Positions 1 to 5,460 are shown, numbered from the stretch's first letter. The stretch is 5,789 nucleotides of DNA from Chloracidobacterium sp. UBA6041 (GCA_002427845.1 DIYZ01000278.1:32471-38259), one strand, 5' to 3'. Notes: generated by a model not told the origin, from the sequence alone. Translations and numbers: made by a program.

Positions 1-140
1 TGCTGCAACGTTGGATCACGATCCCCCTGCACTGATCCGGCAGGCTTGTTGCCTTGCGCTTGTCCTCTCGAGGGTGAGACGCCACAGAACGCAACGAGAC
101 AGAGTACAAATGCCAGGGTCAGACTTTTCACGAGTGACAT
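1..140 (-). CDS. N-terminus of a secreted protein, runs off the left edge
   Basis: Partial gene: an ATG at 140 reads leftward for 46 open codons and leaves the window. The first residues, MSLVKSLTLAFVLCLVAF, form a basic n-region plus a hydrophobic core, and Gly-Gln-Ala at residues 26-28 makes a plausible signal peptidase I site before Gln29. The visible mature part (NKPAGSVQGDRDPTLQ) is polar and low in complexity, like a linker after a signal peptide. A strong AAGGAGA Shine-Dalgarno site at 146-152 sits 5 bases before the ATG and fixes the start. The broken membrane-protein gene upstream ends 77 bases away on the same strand, so the two may share a transcript. The function cannot be told from this fragment. 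Export to the periplasm or outside is inferred from the signal peptide alone. Confidence 0.72.
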   Translation of the reverse strand, partial: MSLVKSLTLAFVLCLVAFCGVSPSRGQAQGNKPAGSVQGDRDPTLQ

Positions 141-145
141 GATGT

Positions 146-152
146 TCTCCTT
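146..152 (-). promoter_or_regulatory. Shine-Dalgarno site of the left-edge secreted protein
   Basis: The minus strand reads AAGGAGA, 5 bases before the ATG at 140. It supports this start, although the gene is cut by the window edge. Confidence 0.7.
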
Positions 153-217
153 TTCAGCAGTCAAATGCGCGGCGAGTTATTCCAAACCCGATGTTGTCAG
201 ACAAGTGTCGGCTTCAA

Positions 218-581
218 TCAGTGATCGGATGGAAGGCTGTTCAGAATATCAGAAATCTCCGACGGTATTGGCAGCGAGTTTACCTCATAGAAATGCTTAA
301 CCGTCCTCAGCGCGGTTCTACCGTAAGGCGCATTCTGGAACTCCTTGTGTTGGTGGATTGCCAGAACAGCGCCGGGCAGAAGAGCTTCAATCTTTTTTCC
401 GAGACTCATCTTGTCTGTGCGCGCGCAACTCCGTAGCCTCGAAAGCTTTGTCCATCACGCTAGTCGTATAACAATCGGCATAAACCCATTCACTCCTCTT
501 GCCCAGGATGATGAAAGTAGCAAGCGCGCCAACGAGCAAACCGCTCACGAAGATCATAAGTATCTTAGCTTTACTCTTCAT
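218..581 (-). pseudogene. Small single-pass membrane protein, frameshifted at an A6 run
   Basis: An ATG at 581 opens a 64-codon frame with a basic start (MKSKAK) and one hydrophobic helix at about residues 7-27. A soluble part follows and ends at TGA 387-389. The minus-strand run of six A (393-398) falls just before that stop. Moving to the +1 frame there continues for 57 more residues (IEALLPGAVLAIHQHKEFQN and on, ending in SLPSDH) to the TGA at 218-220. With five A instead of six, the two parts join as ...ESRKKIEALLPG..., giving one membrane-anchored protein of about 120 residues. I infer a single gene with a one-base insertion. The alternative is two overlapping genes, the second starting at its own ATG at 409, but that ATG has only a weak ribosome site. 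GGAG at 590-593 lies 8 bases before the first ATG and supports it. I do not recognise the family. The C-terminal part (ALRTVKHFYEVNSLPIPSEI) looks helical. Confidence 0.55.
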
Positions 582-738
582 AATTCACTCTCCAGATAAA
601 CATCAGCGATCTCTTCGCGAGAGTCTTCCGACGGTGGGCCAAGTATGATACCGCGGTCGCATCATTCGGTAGCCATAGTCGGGTCCAAAGGAGTTCAGCT
701 CTTTCTACACTGCTGGCGTAGAACCCTTCGTCAACGTG

Positions 739-744
739 TATAAT
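739..744 (+). promoter_or_regulatory. -10 box TATAAT for the rightward gene set
   Basis: A perfect TATAAT, directly preceded by TG, lies 38 bases before the ATG at 783 in the divergent spacer 582-782. No good -35 is visible at 16-18 bases (716-721 reads GCGTAG), so recognition might rest on the TG-extended -10. Apart from a short stem (610-622, CTCTT/GAGAG with a wobble pair) I see nothing else in this spacer. Confidence 0.42.
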
Positions 745-767
745 GTGGGTCCACAAGTGAAACGGAG

Positions 768-776
768 AAGGAGGAG
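768..776 (+). promoter_or_regulatory. Strong Shine-Dalgarno site of the DUF1326 fragment
   Basis: AAGGAGGAG ends 6 bases before the ATG at 783. It is close to the full anti-SD complement, so initiation should be efficient although the protein is truncated. Confidence 0.75.
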
Positions 777-782
777 ATCAAG

Positions 783-968
783 ATGGCCGAATGGCGTATG
801 AGCGGAACCTACTTCAAGAGTTGTAATTGCAATCCCGGCTGCCCGTGCGACTTCATGAGTCCACCGACACATCACAAATGTGAAGGCGTACTCGGCATGA
901 AAGTCGAACAGGGCCACTTCGACAATGTTTCACTGAATGATGTGAAGTGGGCCGTTGCGTACCACTAG
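783..968 (+). pseudogene. DUF1326-family protein, N-terminal third only
   Basis: The 61 residues match the start of the DUF1326 family as I know it: W-x-M-x-G-T-Y-F-K-S-C-N-C-N-P-G-C-P-C-D-F at residues 4-24, then PTHHKCEG, then the EQGHFDNVSLNDVKWAVAYH stretch. The Cys cluster (14, 16, 20, 22, then 33) suggests metal or thiol chemistry, but the family has no firmly assigned reaction that I can name. Full members are about 200 residues; this one ends at TAG 966-968. In relatives, as I recall, a Trp and then a PGP-HEG stretch follow here. The bases after the stop do not encode that in any frame I checked, so the C-terminal two thirds are missing, not just interrupted. The rhodanese gene's ribosome site begins right at the break (967-974), which fits a deletion of about 400 bases. 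The start is set by the strong Shine-Dalgarno site and the perfect N-terminal fit. Confidence 0.68.
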
Positions 969-974
969 AGGAAG
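967..974 (+). promoter_or_regulatory. Ribosome site choosing the GTG start of the rhodanese gene
   Basis: AGAGGAAG ends 5 bases before GTG 980. The in-frame ATG at 947 lies inside the preceding coding sequence and lacks such a site, so GTG 980 (or the adjacent GTG 977) is the better start. Confidence 0.55.
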
Positions 975-979
975 CAGTG

Positions 980-1315
980 GTGAAAACAATCTCCAGAAAT
1001 GAATTGAAGCAGAAGCTGGATCGGAAGGACGACTTTCTGCTGGTCGAAACTCTGCCGGCCACGGCCTACCATCACAACCACTTACCCGGAGCAATAAACT
1101 TGCCACCTGAAAATGTGACGACGCTTGCTTCGCAGATCTTACCGGATCGAAACGCGGAGATCGTAGTTTATTGTGCCAGTCCTACTTGACACGCTTCGGA
1201 GAACGCCGCCCGTGAATTGGCGGCGCTGGGATACACCAATGTGCGTGACTACGCTGAGGGTAAGCAGGACTGGATTGATGCAGGGCTACCAGTCGAGAGT
1301 GACCACGGGCATTGA
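980..1315 (+). CDS. Rhodanese-like sulfurtransferase with in-frame TGA at codon 70
   Basis: A single rhodanese domain of 111 codons, read from GTG 980 to TGA 1313-1315 if the internal TGA (1187-1189, codon 70) is passed. Rhodaneses carry sulfane sulfur on an active-site Cys. Seen in order: ISRNELKQKL helix, FLLVET strand, an AxAYHHNHLPGAINLP substrate-side motif (residues 27-42), strand EIVVYC with the candidate catalytic Cys65, the loop CASPT followed by the TGA, then HASENAARELAALGY (71-85), NVRDYAEGKQDW and AGLPVE. Both sides of the TGA are in one frame and together make a complete domain of normal length, so the TGA is the only lesion. In this subfamily, as I recall it, a second Cys often sits at that position. 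Options are a nonsense mutation (a pseudogene giving a useless 69-residue product), selenocysteine, or a sequence error. No signal peptide is seen, so it is cytoplasmic. It follows the DUF1326 remnant by 11 bases. Confidence 0.65.
1187..1225 (+). promoter_or_regulatory. Candidate SECIS-like stem-loop after the in-frame TGA
   Basis: After TGA 1187-1189 come 14 bases, then a perfect 7-bp GC stem, CGCCGCC (1204-1210) with GGCGGCG (1219-1225), closing the 8-base loop CGTGAATT (1211-1218). The loop opens 21 bases after the TGA and has a G in its second position. This agrees with the general bacterial SECIS description of a small apical loop about 16-37 bases after UGA with a G among the first two loop bases. 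The stem encodes Ala-Ala...Ala-Ala, so chance or codon bias can explain it equally well. Confidence 0.2.
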
Positions 1316-1674
1316 CTACCGAATTCTGCTTGTCCAGTCTTTACGTTAAGTTTCGTCGGCCCAGATCTTTTTCGTGGGACTGCCGGATAAAAGCAGACGT
1401 AAAAACCCTCATGTTGCAGATTGGCTCGTGGACAGATCGTAATAAGGCAGGCTTTTTGCTGGACGAATTGAGCAAGAGGCGAGATCCGAAGCTTCTTAGC
1501 CAGTTGCGTTCGCGATCTCTCGACTCTCTGATCGAGATGGCCCGATAGCGGAGCCGCGGCCACGCGGATTTCGCGAGAATCCTGCTTGGGAGGATTGCAG
1601 GTATCGAAGAAATCCGCTTGCAGCAGCTAGTGGAAGCAGGACAGGTTGATCAGATTATCGAGGCGCTGAAGTGA
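1312..1674 (+). pseudogene. C-terminal part of a helical protein, interrupted by TAG
   Basis: One frame carries convincing protein sequence from about 1370 to TGA 1672-1674, broken only by TAG 1546-1548. Before the TAG it reads DVKTLMLQIGSWTDRNKAG, LLDELSKRRDPKLLSQLR and SLDSLIEMAR. After it comes RSRGHADFARILLGRIAGI, then a helix ending QVDQIIEALK. The parts join smoothly as two or three amphipathic helices, and I recall HEAT-repeat-like acidobacterial proteins with a 'EMARW(R/K)S-GHA' tail, which would make the TAG a changed TGG (Trp). The ATG at 1411 has no ribosome site. The frame is open back to a TTG at 1312 overlapping the rhodanese stop, but residues before about 1370 look non-homologous, so the 5' end is probably lost. 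Function unknown. I infer a pseudogene, with TAG readthrough less likely. Confidence 0.55.
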
Positions 1675-1724
1675 AACCGGATCACTCGAACTGTTGATTT
1701 ACATAGTCACCGGAAGGAAAGCCC

Positions 1725-1729
1725 AGGAG
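1725..1729 (+). promoter_or_regulatory. Shine-Dalgarno site of the lipocalin-like gene
   Basis: AGGAG lies 9 bases before the ATG at 1739, a slightly long but normal spacing. No convincing promoter is seen in the 64 bases between the preceding stop and this ATG. Confidence 0.6.
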
Positions 1730-1738
1730 TATTAAAGA

Positions 1739-2263
1739 ATGAGGGTCATATCGACAGTAGTCACTCTGCTATTACTACTGAATCTCGCGGTCGGGCAGGA
1801 GTCATCTGCAAAGACATCGCTCGATGAGTTGCGGTTCTTGATTGGTGAATGGGAAGGCGTCGGAGAAGGAGGGCCGGGCGCGGGCAAGGGTGTATTCAGC
1901 TTTGCGGTTGATCTGCAGAATAAGGTAATCGTTCGAAAGAATTACGCTGAATACCCCGCCACCGCGGGCCGTCCAGCAATGAGACATGACGACCTCATGT
2001 TGATTTACGTTGATGGTGCTTCAAATCAGATCCTTGCGAATTATTTTGATAGCGAAGGTCATCAGATTAACTATAAGGTGACGCCTTCATCGGGCCACGA
2101 GGCCGTGACTTTCTTGAGCGAGCCTTCCACGGCGCTGCCTCGCTATCGACTCTCTTACACGAAACTTAAAGATGGAACGCTGAGCGGAAAATTCGAGGTC
2201 GCTCCTCCCGGACAACCGGAAGCATTCAAGAATTATCTTGAATGGAGTGCGCGAAAGCGATAA
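1739..2263 (+). CDS. Secreted lipocalin-like (DUF1579-like) beta-barrel protein
   Basis: An intact 174-residue protein. Residues 1-19 are a signal peptide (MRVISTVVTLLLLLNLAVG) with cleavage likely before Gln20, so the product is exported. The mature part starts with a helix and the LRFLIGEWEGVGEGGPG motif (31-47), typical of small lipocalin or nitrobindin-like barrels and the DUF1579 group, where a 'L-G-W-G' strand opens the barrel. Alternating beta-strands follow: VFSFAVDLQNKVIVRKNYAE, DDLMLIYVDG, NQILANYFDSEGHQINYKV (98-114), AVTFLSE, RYRLSYTKL, GTLSGKFEVA and a closing FKNYLEW. His108 in YFDSEGH and Arg66 in VIVRKNY are candidate binding residues, but no ligand can be assigned. The start is backed by AGGAG and the signal peptide. 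The genes before it are damaged, and this one shows no lesion. The barrel fold is an inference from motif and strand pattern; the precise family is not certain. Confidence 0.8.
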   Translation: MRVISTVVTLLLLLNLAVGQESSAKTSLDELRFLIGEWEGVGEGGPGAGKGVFSFAVDLQNKVIVRKNYAEYPATAGRPAMRHDDLMLIYVDGASNQILANYFDSEGHQINYKVTPSSGHEAVTFLSEPSTALPRYRLSYTKLKDGTLSGKFEVAPPGQPEAFKNYLEWSARKR

Positions 2264-2318
2264 GCGTAACTGTCAATGGCCGTTTCCTCCCTCGGTCAGC
2301 CGTTTGACGTTAGTGCCA

Positions 2319-2345
2319 TGCTGCACAGCAGCAGTTTGCTTTTTT
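2319..2345 (+). terminator. Possible weak terminator after the lipocalin-like gene
   Basis: TGCTGC (2319-2324) pairs with GCAGCA (2328-2333) over a 3-base loop, and a run of six T (2340-2345) follows after 6 bases. The gap between stem and T run weakens the case. It lies 56 bases after the stop at 2263. Confidence 0.3.
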
Positions 2346-2355
2346 CCGCAGATGA

Positions 2356-2538
2356 GTAGCGAACATAGTCAATAAATTATCTGATGTCCCTGATGTGCTG
2401 CGGCAGGCTATTCATGATCCTCAACAGAAAAATCCGCACACGGGTTGGATCATAAAGGATGGTTTGCGGAAATTGAGGACGACTTACCCTGAGAAAGTTG
2501 AAAAAATAGTTGCCTTGTCCAAACGGCGCGCTGAATAA
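2356..2538 (+). pseudogene. Start-less coding remnant, about 60 residues, unknown family
   Basis: A frame open from 2356 (just after TGA 2353-2355) to TAA 2536-2538 reads like real protein: NKLSDVPDVLRQAIHDPQQK, then NPHTGWIIKDGLRKL, then TTYPEKVEKIVALSKRRAE. It is helical, Lys/Arg rich, and has no ATG, GTG or TTG near its beginning. A nearby ATG at 2352, in another frame, gives MSSEHSQ and stops at 2373-2375. A small deletion around 2370 would join MSSEHS to NKLSDVPDV. I infer a short gene broken by a frameshift near its start, or the tail of a longer lost gene. I do not recognise the family and assign no function. It could be chance, but the composition and the lack of stops over 60 codons favour coding origin. 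Confidence 0.4.
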
Positions 2539-2634
2539 CTCATTCGACGCTACGCCTCGATGGCGCGCGGTTCATTTTGTGTCGTTGCAGATGAGTTGGA
2601 ATGCCTTGTTCCGCGCAGATCGTTATGCGACGTG

Positions 2635-2641
2635 AAGGGAG
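2635..2641 (+). promoter_or_regulatory. Ribosome site setting the start of the DUF4440-like gene
   Basis: AAGGGAG ends 5 bases before the ATG at 2647. It favours this start over the in-frame ATG at 2560, whose extra 29 residues would hide the signal peptide. Confidence 0.6.
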
Positions 2642-2646
2642 AACGT

Positions 2647-2895
2647 ATGTACGTGTACCTAAAATGTTGTGTGGCAGTTTTGATGGTTGCGACCGCCCTA
2701 GCCCAACAACCGGCCAGCAAGTCACAGGAATCAGTCGACACTATGGAACTTTCCAGGCTTGAAACTGTAGGGAACTACGCTTACATACGCGGCGACGCCG
2801 ATGCTTTAGGCCATCTGTGGGCGGACGATTTGATAGTCATCCCGGTTGAGATTGAAGGCCGCGAATATCCTTCGCCTGATGTGTTATCACCTTAA
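2647..2895 (+). CDS. Secreted DUF4440/SnoaL-like protein, truncated
   Basis: 82 residues from ATG 2647. Residues 1-19 (MYVYLKCCVAVLMVATALA) are a signal peptide with an Ala-Leu-Ala cleavage site before Gln20. The mature part, MELSRLETVGNYAYIRGDADALGHLWADDLIV, matches the opening helix and first strand of the DUF4440/SnoaL-like fold (NTF2-like cone), in which 'GDADAL..L.ADD' is characteristic. Family members are about 130-160 residues. Here the sequence departs from the family after Val and ends with EGREYPSPDVLSP at TAA 2893-2895, beside a run of eight A (2894-2901). The other two frames downstream do not restore the fold in a way I can recognise, so the second half is missing or scrambled. 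Probably a pseudogene, though the start and export signal are intact. NTF2-like proteins bind small molecules or act as isomerases or cyclases; no role is assigned here. Confidence 0.6.
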   Translation: MYVYLKCCVAVLMVATALAQQPASKSQESVDTMELSRLETVGNYAYIRGDADALGHLWADDLIVIPVEIEGREYPSPDVLSP

Positions 2896-3001
2896 AAAAA
2901 ATCAGAAGCTCGACCCGTAAGGAAAGGCTCATTATCCGCAGCGAGGGCCAGGGTGCTATTAGGGCATAAGGAAGTCGCTTAGATCGGCGATCGGGCTTCT
3001 G
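2894..3001 (-). terminator. Large-loop terminator candidate after the GH3 gene
   Basis: On the minus strand CAGAAGC (3001-2995) pairs with GCTTCTG (2909-2903). After one C-A mismatch, CGATC pairs with GGTCG. One A and then eight T (2901-2894) follow directly. The stem begins 2 bases after the GH3 stop. The loop of about 70 bases is unusually long for an intrinsic terminator, so the stem may be a chance inverted repeat. The arm-plus-T-run position is what supports the call. Confidence 0.4.
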
Positions 3002-3002
3002 C

Positions 3003-5405
3003 TCACCTTGATCCTACGATCTCAAATTCGCCGTTTAGTCGGATGTCTTCGGAGGCAGACCCAACCATTACTCTGAATATTCCCGGCTCTACTACGAAGT
3101 GCATGTTCCGATCCCAAAGAGCCAGATCTTCAGGCGTCAGCGTAAACTTGACGCTCTTAGTTTCACCCGGTTTTAGGGGCACTCGCTCGAAGCCGCGCAA
3201 ATTCTTTTCATACGTAGTGACGCTGCTGACAACATCACGTGTGTAAAGCTGCACGACTTCGTCGCCTGCGCGCGCACCAGTATTCTTCACCTCAAAGCTG
3301 ATTAAAACGTTTCCACGCGAGGTCTGTTTTCGAGGACTGATCTGAAGATTGCTGTACTCGAAATTGGTGTAACTTAGGCCATGTCCGAAATGATAGAGGG
3401 CGCCGCTAACGCGGGTCTTCTCGCCCTCCCACTGAGCATTGGGTTTAGTCGGAAAGTTATAAGGGATCTGACCTACCGTCCTGGGAAACGTTACCGTGAG
3501 TTTCCCGCCGGGGTTGTAATCGCCAAACAATACGTCGGCAATCGCAGTGCCACCCTGCGCGCCGGGGAACCACGCCTCAACAATTCCAGGCACATACTTG
3601 TTCACCCAGTTGATGCTCAGCGGACGGCCGTTAATTAGAACCACTATGACTGGCTTGCCGGTGGCATAAACTGCCTGGACCAGGTTCAACTGGCGTCCCG
3701 GTAAATCAAGACTTGTGCGGCTGGCGCTTTCGCCGACAGTTTTTGGAGAGTCACCCAGAACCACGATGGCCACTTCCGAGTTTTTGGCGACGTCGACGGC
3801 TTTGTCTATCTCTTTCTGTTCTTCTTTAGTCAAAGGCTCGGCCAGCACTTCAGTCTCCGGCCAATGAGCATCGACAATCTCACAGCCTTTTGCGTAGTGG
3901 ACTCTGACCTTGCCGCCAAACTTATTCTTGATCCCCTCCAGTACCGTGACACCTCTTACACCTGAGGGACCGTAACGATATTGGGTATTACTGTCGTCAT
4001 CGGCGTTCGGGCCGATCACGGCGATCGAGTTAATCTCTTTGCTCAATGGCAGAATGTCCTTTTCGTTTTTGAGGAGAACGATGCTTTCATGCGCAGCACG
4101 CAGAGCGACTTGCTGATGATCACTGGAATTAACCACTCGCTCGCTCGCGTCCGCATCAGAAACGTAGGGACGATCAAAGATGCCGACCAGGAATTTGACG
4201 CGCAAAACATCGCGCACTCTGTCGTCGAGCGTTTTCATAGCAACTTTTCCCTCTTTGACCAACTCGCGCAGAGGAAGAATGAAATCGTCTGGCGGTGTGA
4301 AGTTTGTTTTCACGTTCAAACCCGCGTCGATGGATTGCCGCACGGCATCTTTCATGTCGGCGGCGACGCCGTGCTTGCTGTACAAAAACTCTACCGCGGC
4401 ACTGTCGGAGACGACGTATCCTTTAAACCCAAAATCATTTCTGAGTCGCTCAGTTAACCAGTACTTACTTCCTGTGACAGGTATCCCGTCGTAGTCGTTG
4501 TAGGAACTCATGATGCCCAGAATGCCCGCTTCTTTAATGGCGGCTTTGAAAGGTGGCAAAAAAATATTTTCCACTTCGCGCGGCGAAGTTTGCGGATCGG
4601 TACGAGACTGCCCTTCGCGAGCCCCTTTGTTGTTGCTGTAGACTGCAAAGTGCTTGGCGGTGGATGCTACAGTGTAGTTTTCCTGCAAGCCCTTCGCCAT
4701 TTCCACCCCCAGCCGCGCCGCGAGATAGGGATCTTCGCCGTAGACATCCTCGAGTCGCCCCCAGCGTTGATCGCGAGCAACATCTAAAGTTGGTGCATAA
4801 ATATTTGTGTAGCCGAGCGCTCTGCCTTCCTGGGCGGTGATTCGCCCAATCTCCCGAACCAACTCTCTATCCCACGTATGACCCTGGCTCAACTCTGAAG
4901 GAAAACTTGTAGCGGTAAAAGAAGCTACGCCACGGAGACCTTCATTAGTAAAATCCACGGGAATCCCGAGGCGTGTTTCCTCGATGAAGAAGCGCTGGAC
5001 TTCATTCATGGCCCACACATGTTTCTTTATATCTCTGGCGTAAATGCTGCTTGCACCTTGCCCCCAACCATTGAGGTGCTCGTCGATATTGGCGATGCCA
5101 TCTTTCCAGATTCGCTGCTTCCATTCCGGCGTGGGCAACTCGTCTTTCAAGACTCGACCATAACCATATAGAGTAGCCGTCTGGCAGGTTTTCTCTTCCA
5201 AAGTCATCTGCGACAGCAAGTCCTCAATGCGTTTATTGACATCAGCTTTCGAATTCTCATAAACGTCCATCCGCCCGTTCTTGTTAAGGTCGATCCAGCC
5301 CGAATGATAGATGTCTTTCTTCGGGCTACCCGTCTCCTGAATGGGCAAGCCAATGTTGAGGGTGTTAAGAAGAACTGCCAGGAAGACAATGTAAAGTGTG
5401 CGCAT
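3003..5405 (-). CDS. Secreted glycoside hydrolase family 3 (beta-glucosidase/beta-xylosidase type)
   Basis: A complete 800-residue enzyme that removes single sugars from the non-reducing end of beta-linked oligosaccharides, with retention. Residues 1-20 form a signal peptide-like stretch. GWIDLNKNGRMDVYE (36-50) is a calcium-loop-like D-x-N-x-N-G-x-x-D motif found at the head of this GH3 branch. The N-terminal TIM barrel (about 55-405) has RIEDLLSQMTLEEK, RWGRLEDVYGEDP (214-226), the substrate-binding KHF (251-253), and the nucleophile Asp334 in GFKGYVVSDSAAVE. The alpha/beta sandwich domain (about 435-640) has SIVLLKNEKDILPL, and GESASRTSLDLPGRQ with Glu559 as the likely acid/base. A fibronectin III-like domain (about 700-785) ends the chain. 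There is no internal PA14 domain. The substrate (glucoside, xyloside or other) cannot be settled. The SDS after the nucleophile, in place of the common SDW, and the GESASRT motif suggest a xylan- or mixed-glucan-acting branch. No Shine-Dalgarno site is seen before the ATG, which is the only usual start in the frame after an upstream TGA. Confidence 0.95.
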   Translation of the reverse strand: MRTLYIVFLAVLLNTLNIGLPIQETGSPKKDIYHSGWIDLNKNGRMDVYENSKADVNKRIEDLLSQMTLEEKTCQTATLYGYGRVLKDELPTPEWKQRIWKDGIANIDEHLNGWGQGASSIYARDIKKHVWAMNEVQRFFIEETRLGIPVDFTNEGLRGVASFTATSFPSELSQGHTWDRELVREIGRITAQEGRALGYTNIYAPTLDVARDQRWGRLEDVYGEDPYLAARLGVEMAKGLQENYTVASTAKHFAVYSNNKGAREGQSRTDPQTSPREVENIFLPPFKAAIKEAGILGIMSSYNDYDGIPVTGSKYWLTERLRNDFGFKGYVVSDSAAVEFLYSKHGVAADMKDAVRQSIDAGLNVKTNFTPPDDFILPLRELVKEGKVAMKTLDDRVRDVLRVKFLVGIFDRPYVSDADASERVVNSSDHQQVALRAAHESIVLLKNEKDILPLSKEINSIAVIGPNADDDSNTQYRYGPSGVRGVTVLEGIKNKFGGKVRVHYAKGCEIVDAHWPETEVLAEPLTKEEQKEIDKAVDVAKNSEVAIVVLGDSPKTVGESASRTSLDLPGRQLNLVQAVYATGKPVIVVLINGRPLSINWVNKYVPGIVEAWFPGAQGGTAIADVLFGDYNPGGKLTVTFPRTVGQIPYNFPTKPNAQWEGEKTRVSGALYHFGHGLSYTNFEYSNLQISPRKQTSRGNVLISFEVKNTGARAGDEVVQLYTRDVVSSVTTYEKNLRGFERVPLKPGETKSVKFTLTPEDLALWDRNMHFVVEPGIFRVMVGSASEDIRLNGEFEIVGSR

Positions 5406-5413
5406 TTTGTTAG

Positions 5414-5428
5414 CGCCGCGTGCCGGCG
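5414..5428 (-). repeat. Short stem-loop at the expected GH3 ribosome site
   Basis: CGCCG (5414-5418) pairs with CGGCG (5424-5428) over a 5-base loop, ending 8 bases before the GH3 ATG, where a Shine-Dalgarno site would normally lie. It is short but entirely GC. Confidence 0.3.
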
Positions 5429-5442
5429 AAATGTTTATTAAA

Positions 5443-5460
5443 GGAGCACCTCAAAGCTCC
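5443..5460 (-). repeat. Second stem-loop in the GH3 leader
   Basis: GGAGC (5443-5447) pairs with GCTCC (5456-5460) over an 8-base loop. On the transcript it is followed by TTTAATAAAC, an A/T-rich stretch with no long T run. It may be a leader structure; a role in attenuation is not shown. Confidence 0.25.

Noticed and set aside
393..398. Canonical -1 programmed frameshift signal as in dnaX or insertion sequences
   Set aside because: The reading frames need a +1 (or -2) change and the zero frame reads AAA AAA GAT, not A AAA AAG; no transposase features are present.
571..756. 61-codon minus-strand frame in the divergent spacer
   Set aside because: It has no ribosome site, overlaps the start of the membrane-protein gene and the -10 box, and shows no recognisable motif.
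1312..1340. TTGACT as a -35 box for the helical remnant
   Set aside because: No -10-like hexamer lies 16-18 bases downstream.
1249..1563. 104-codon minus-strand frame opposite the rhodanese and helical remnant
   Set aside because: No domain is recognisable, and the opposite strand carries clear protein sequence in frame on both sides of the stops.
2560..2646. N-terminal extension of the DUF4440-like protein from ATG 2560
   Set aside because: It would put 29 non-hydrophobic residues before the signal peptide, and the ribosome site fits ATG 2647.
3981..4457. 158-codon open frame on the plus strand inside the GH3 gene
   Set aside because: It is antisense to the conserved GH3 core, has no ribosome site or family likeness, and is explained by the codon use of GH3.
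4553..4840. 95-codon plus-strand frame rich in Arg, Pro and Cys
   Set aside because: Composition is typical of a shadow frame, and it lies fully opposite the GH3 catalytic domain.
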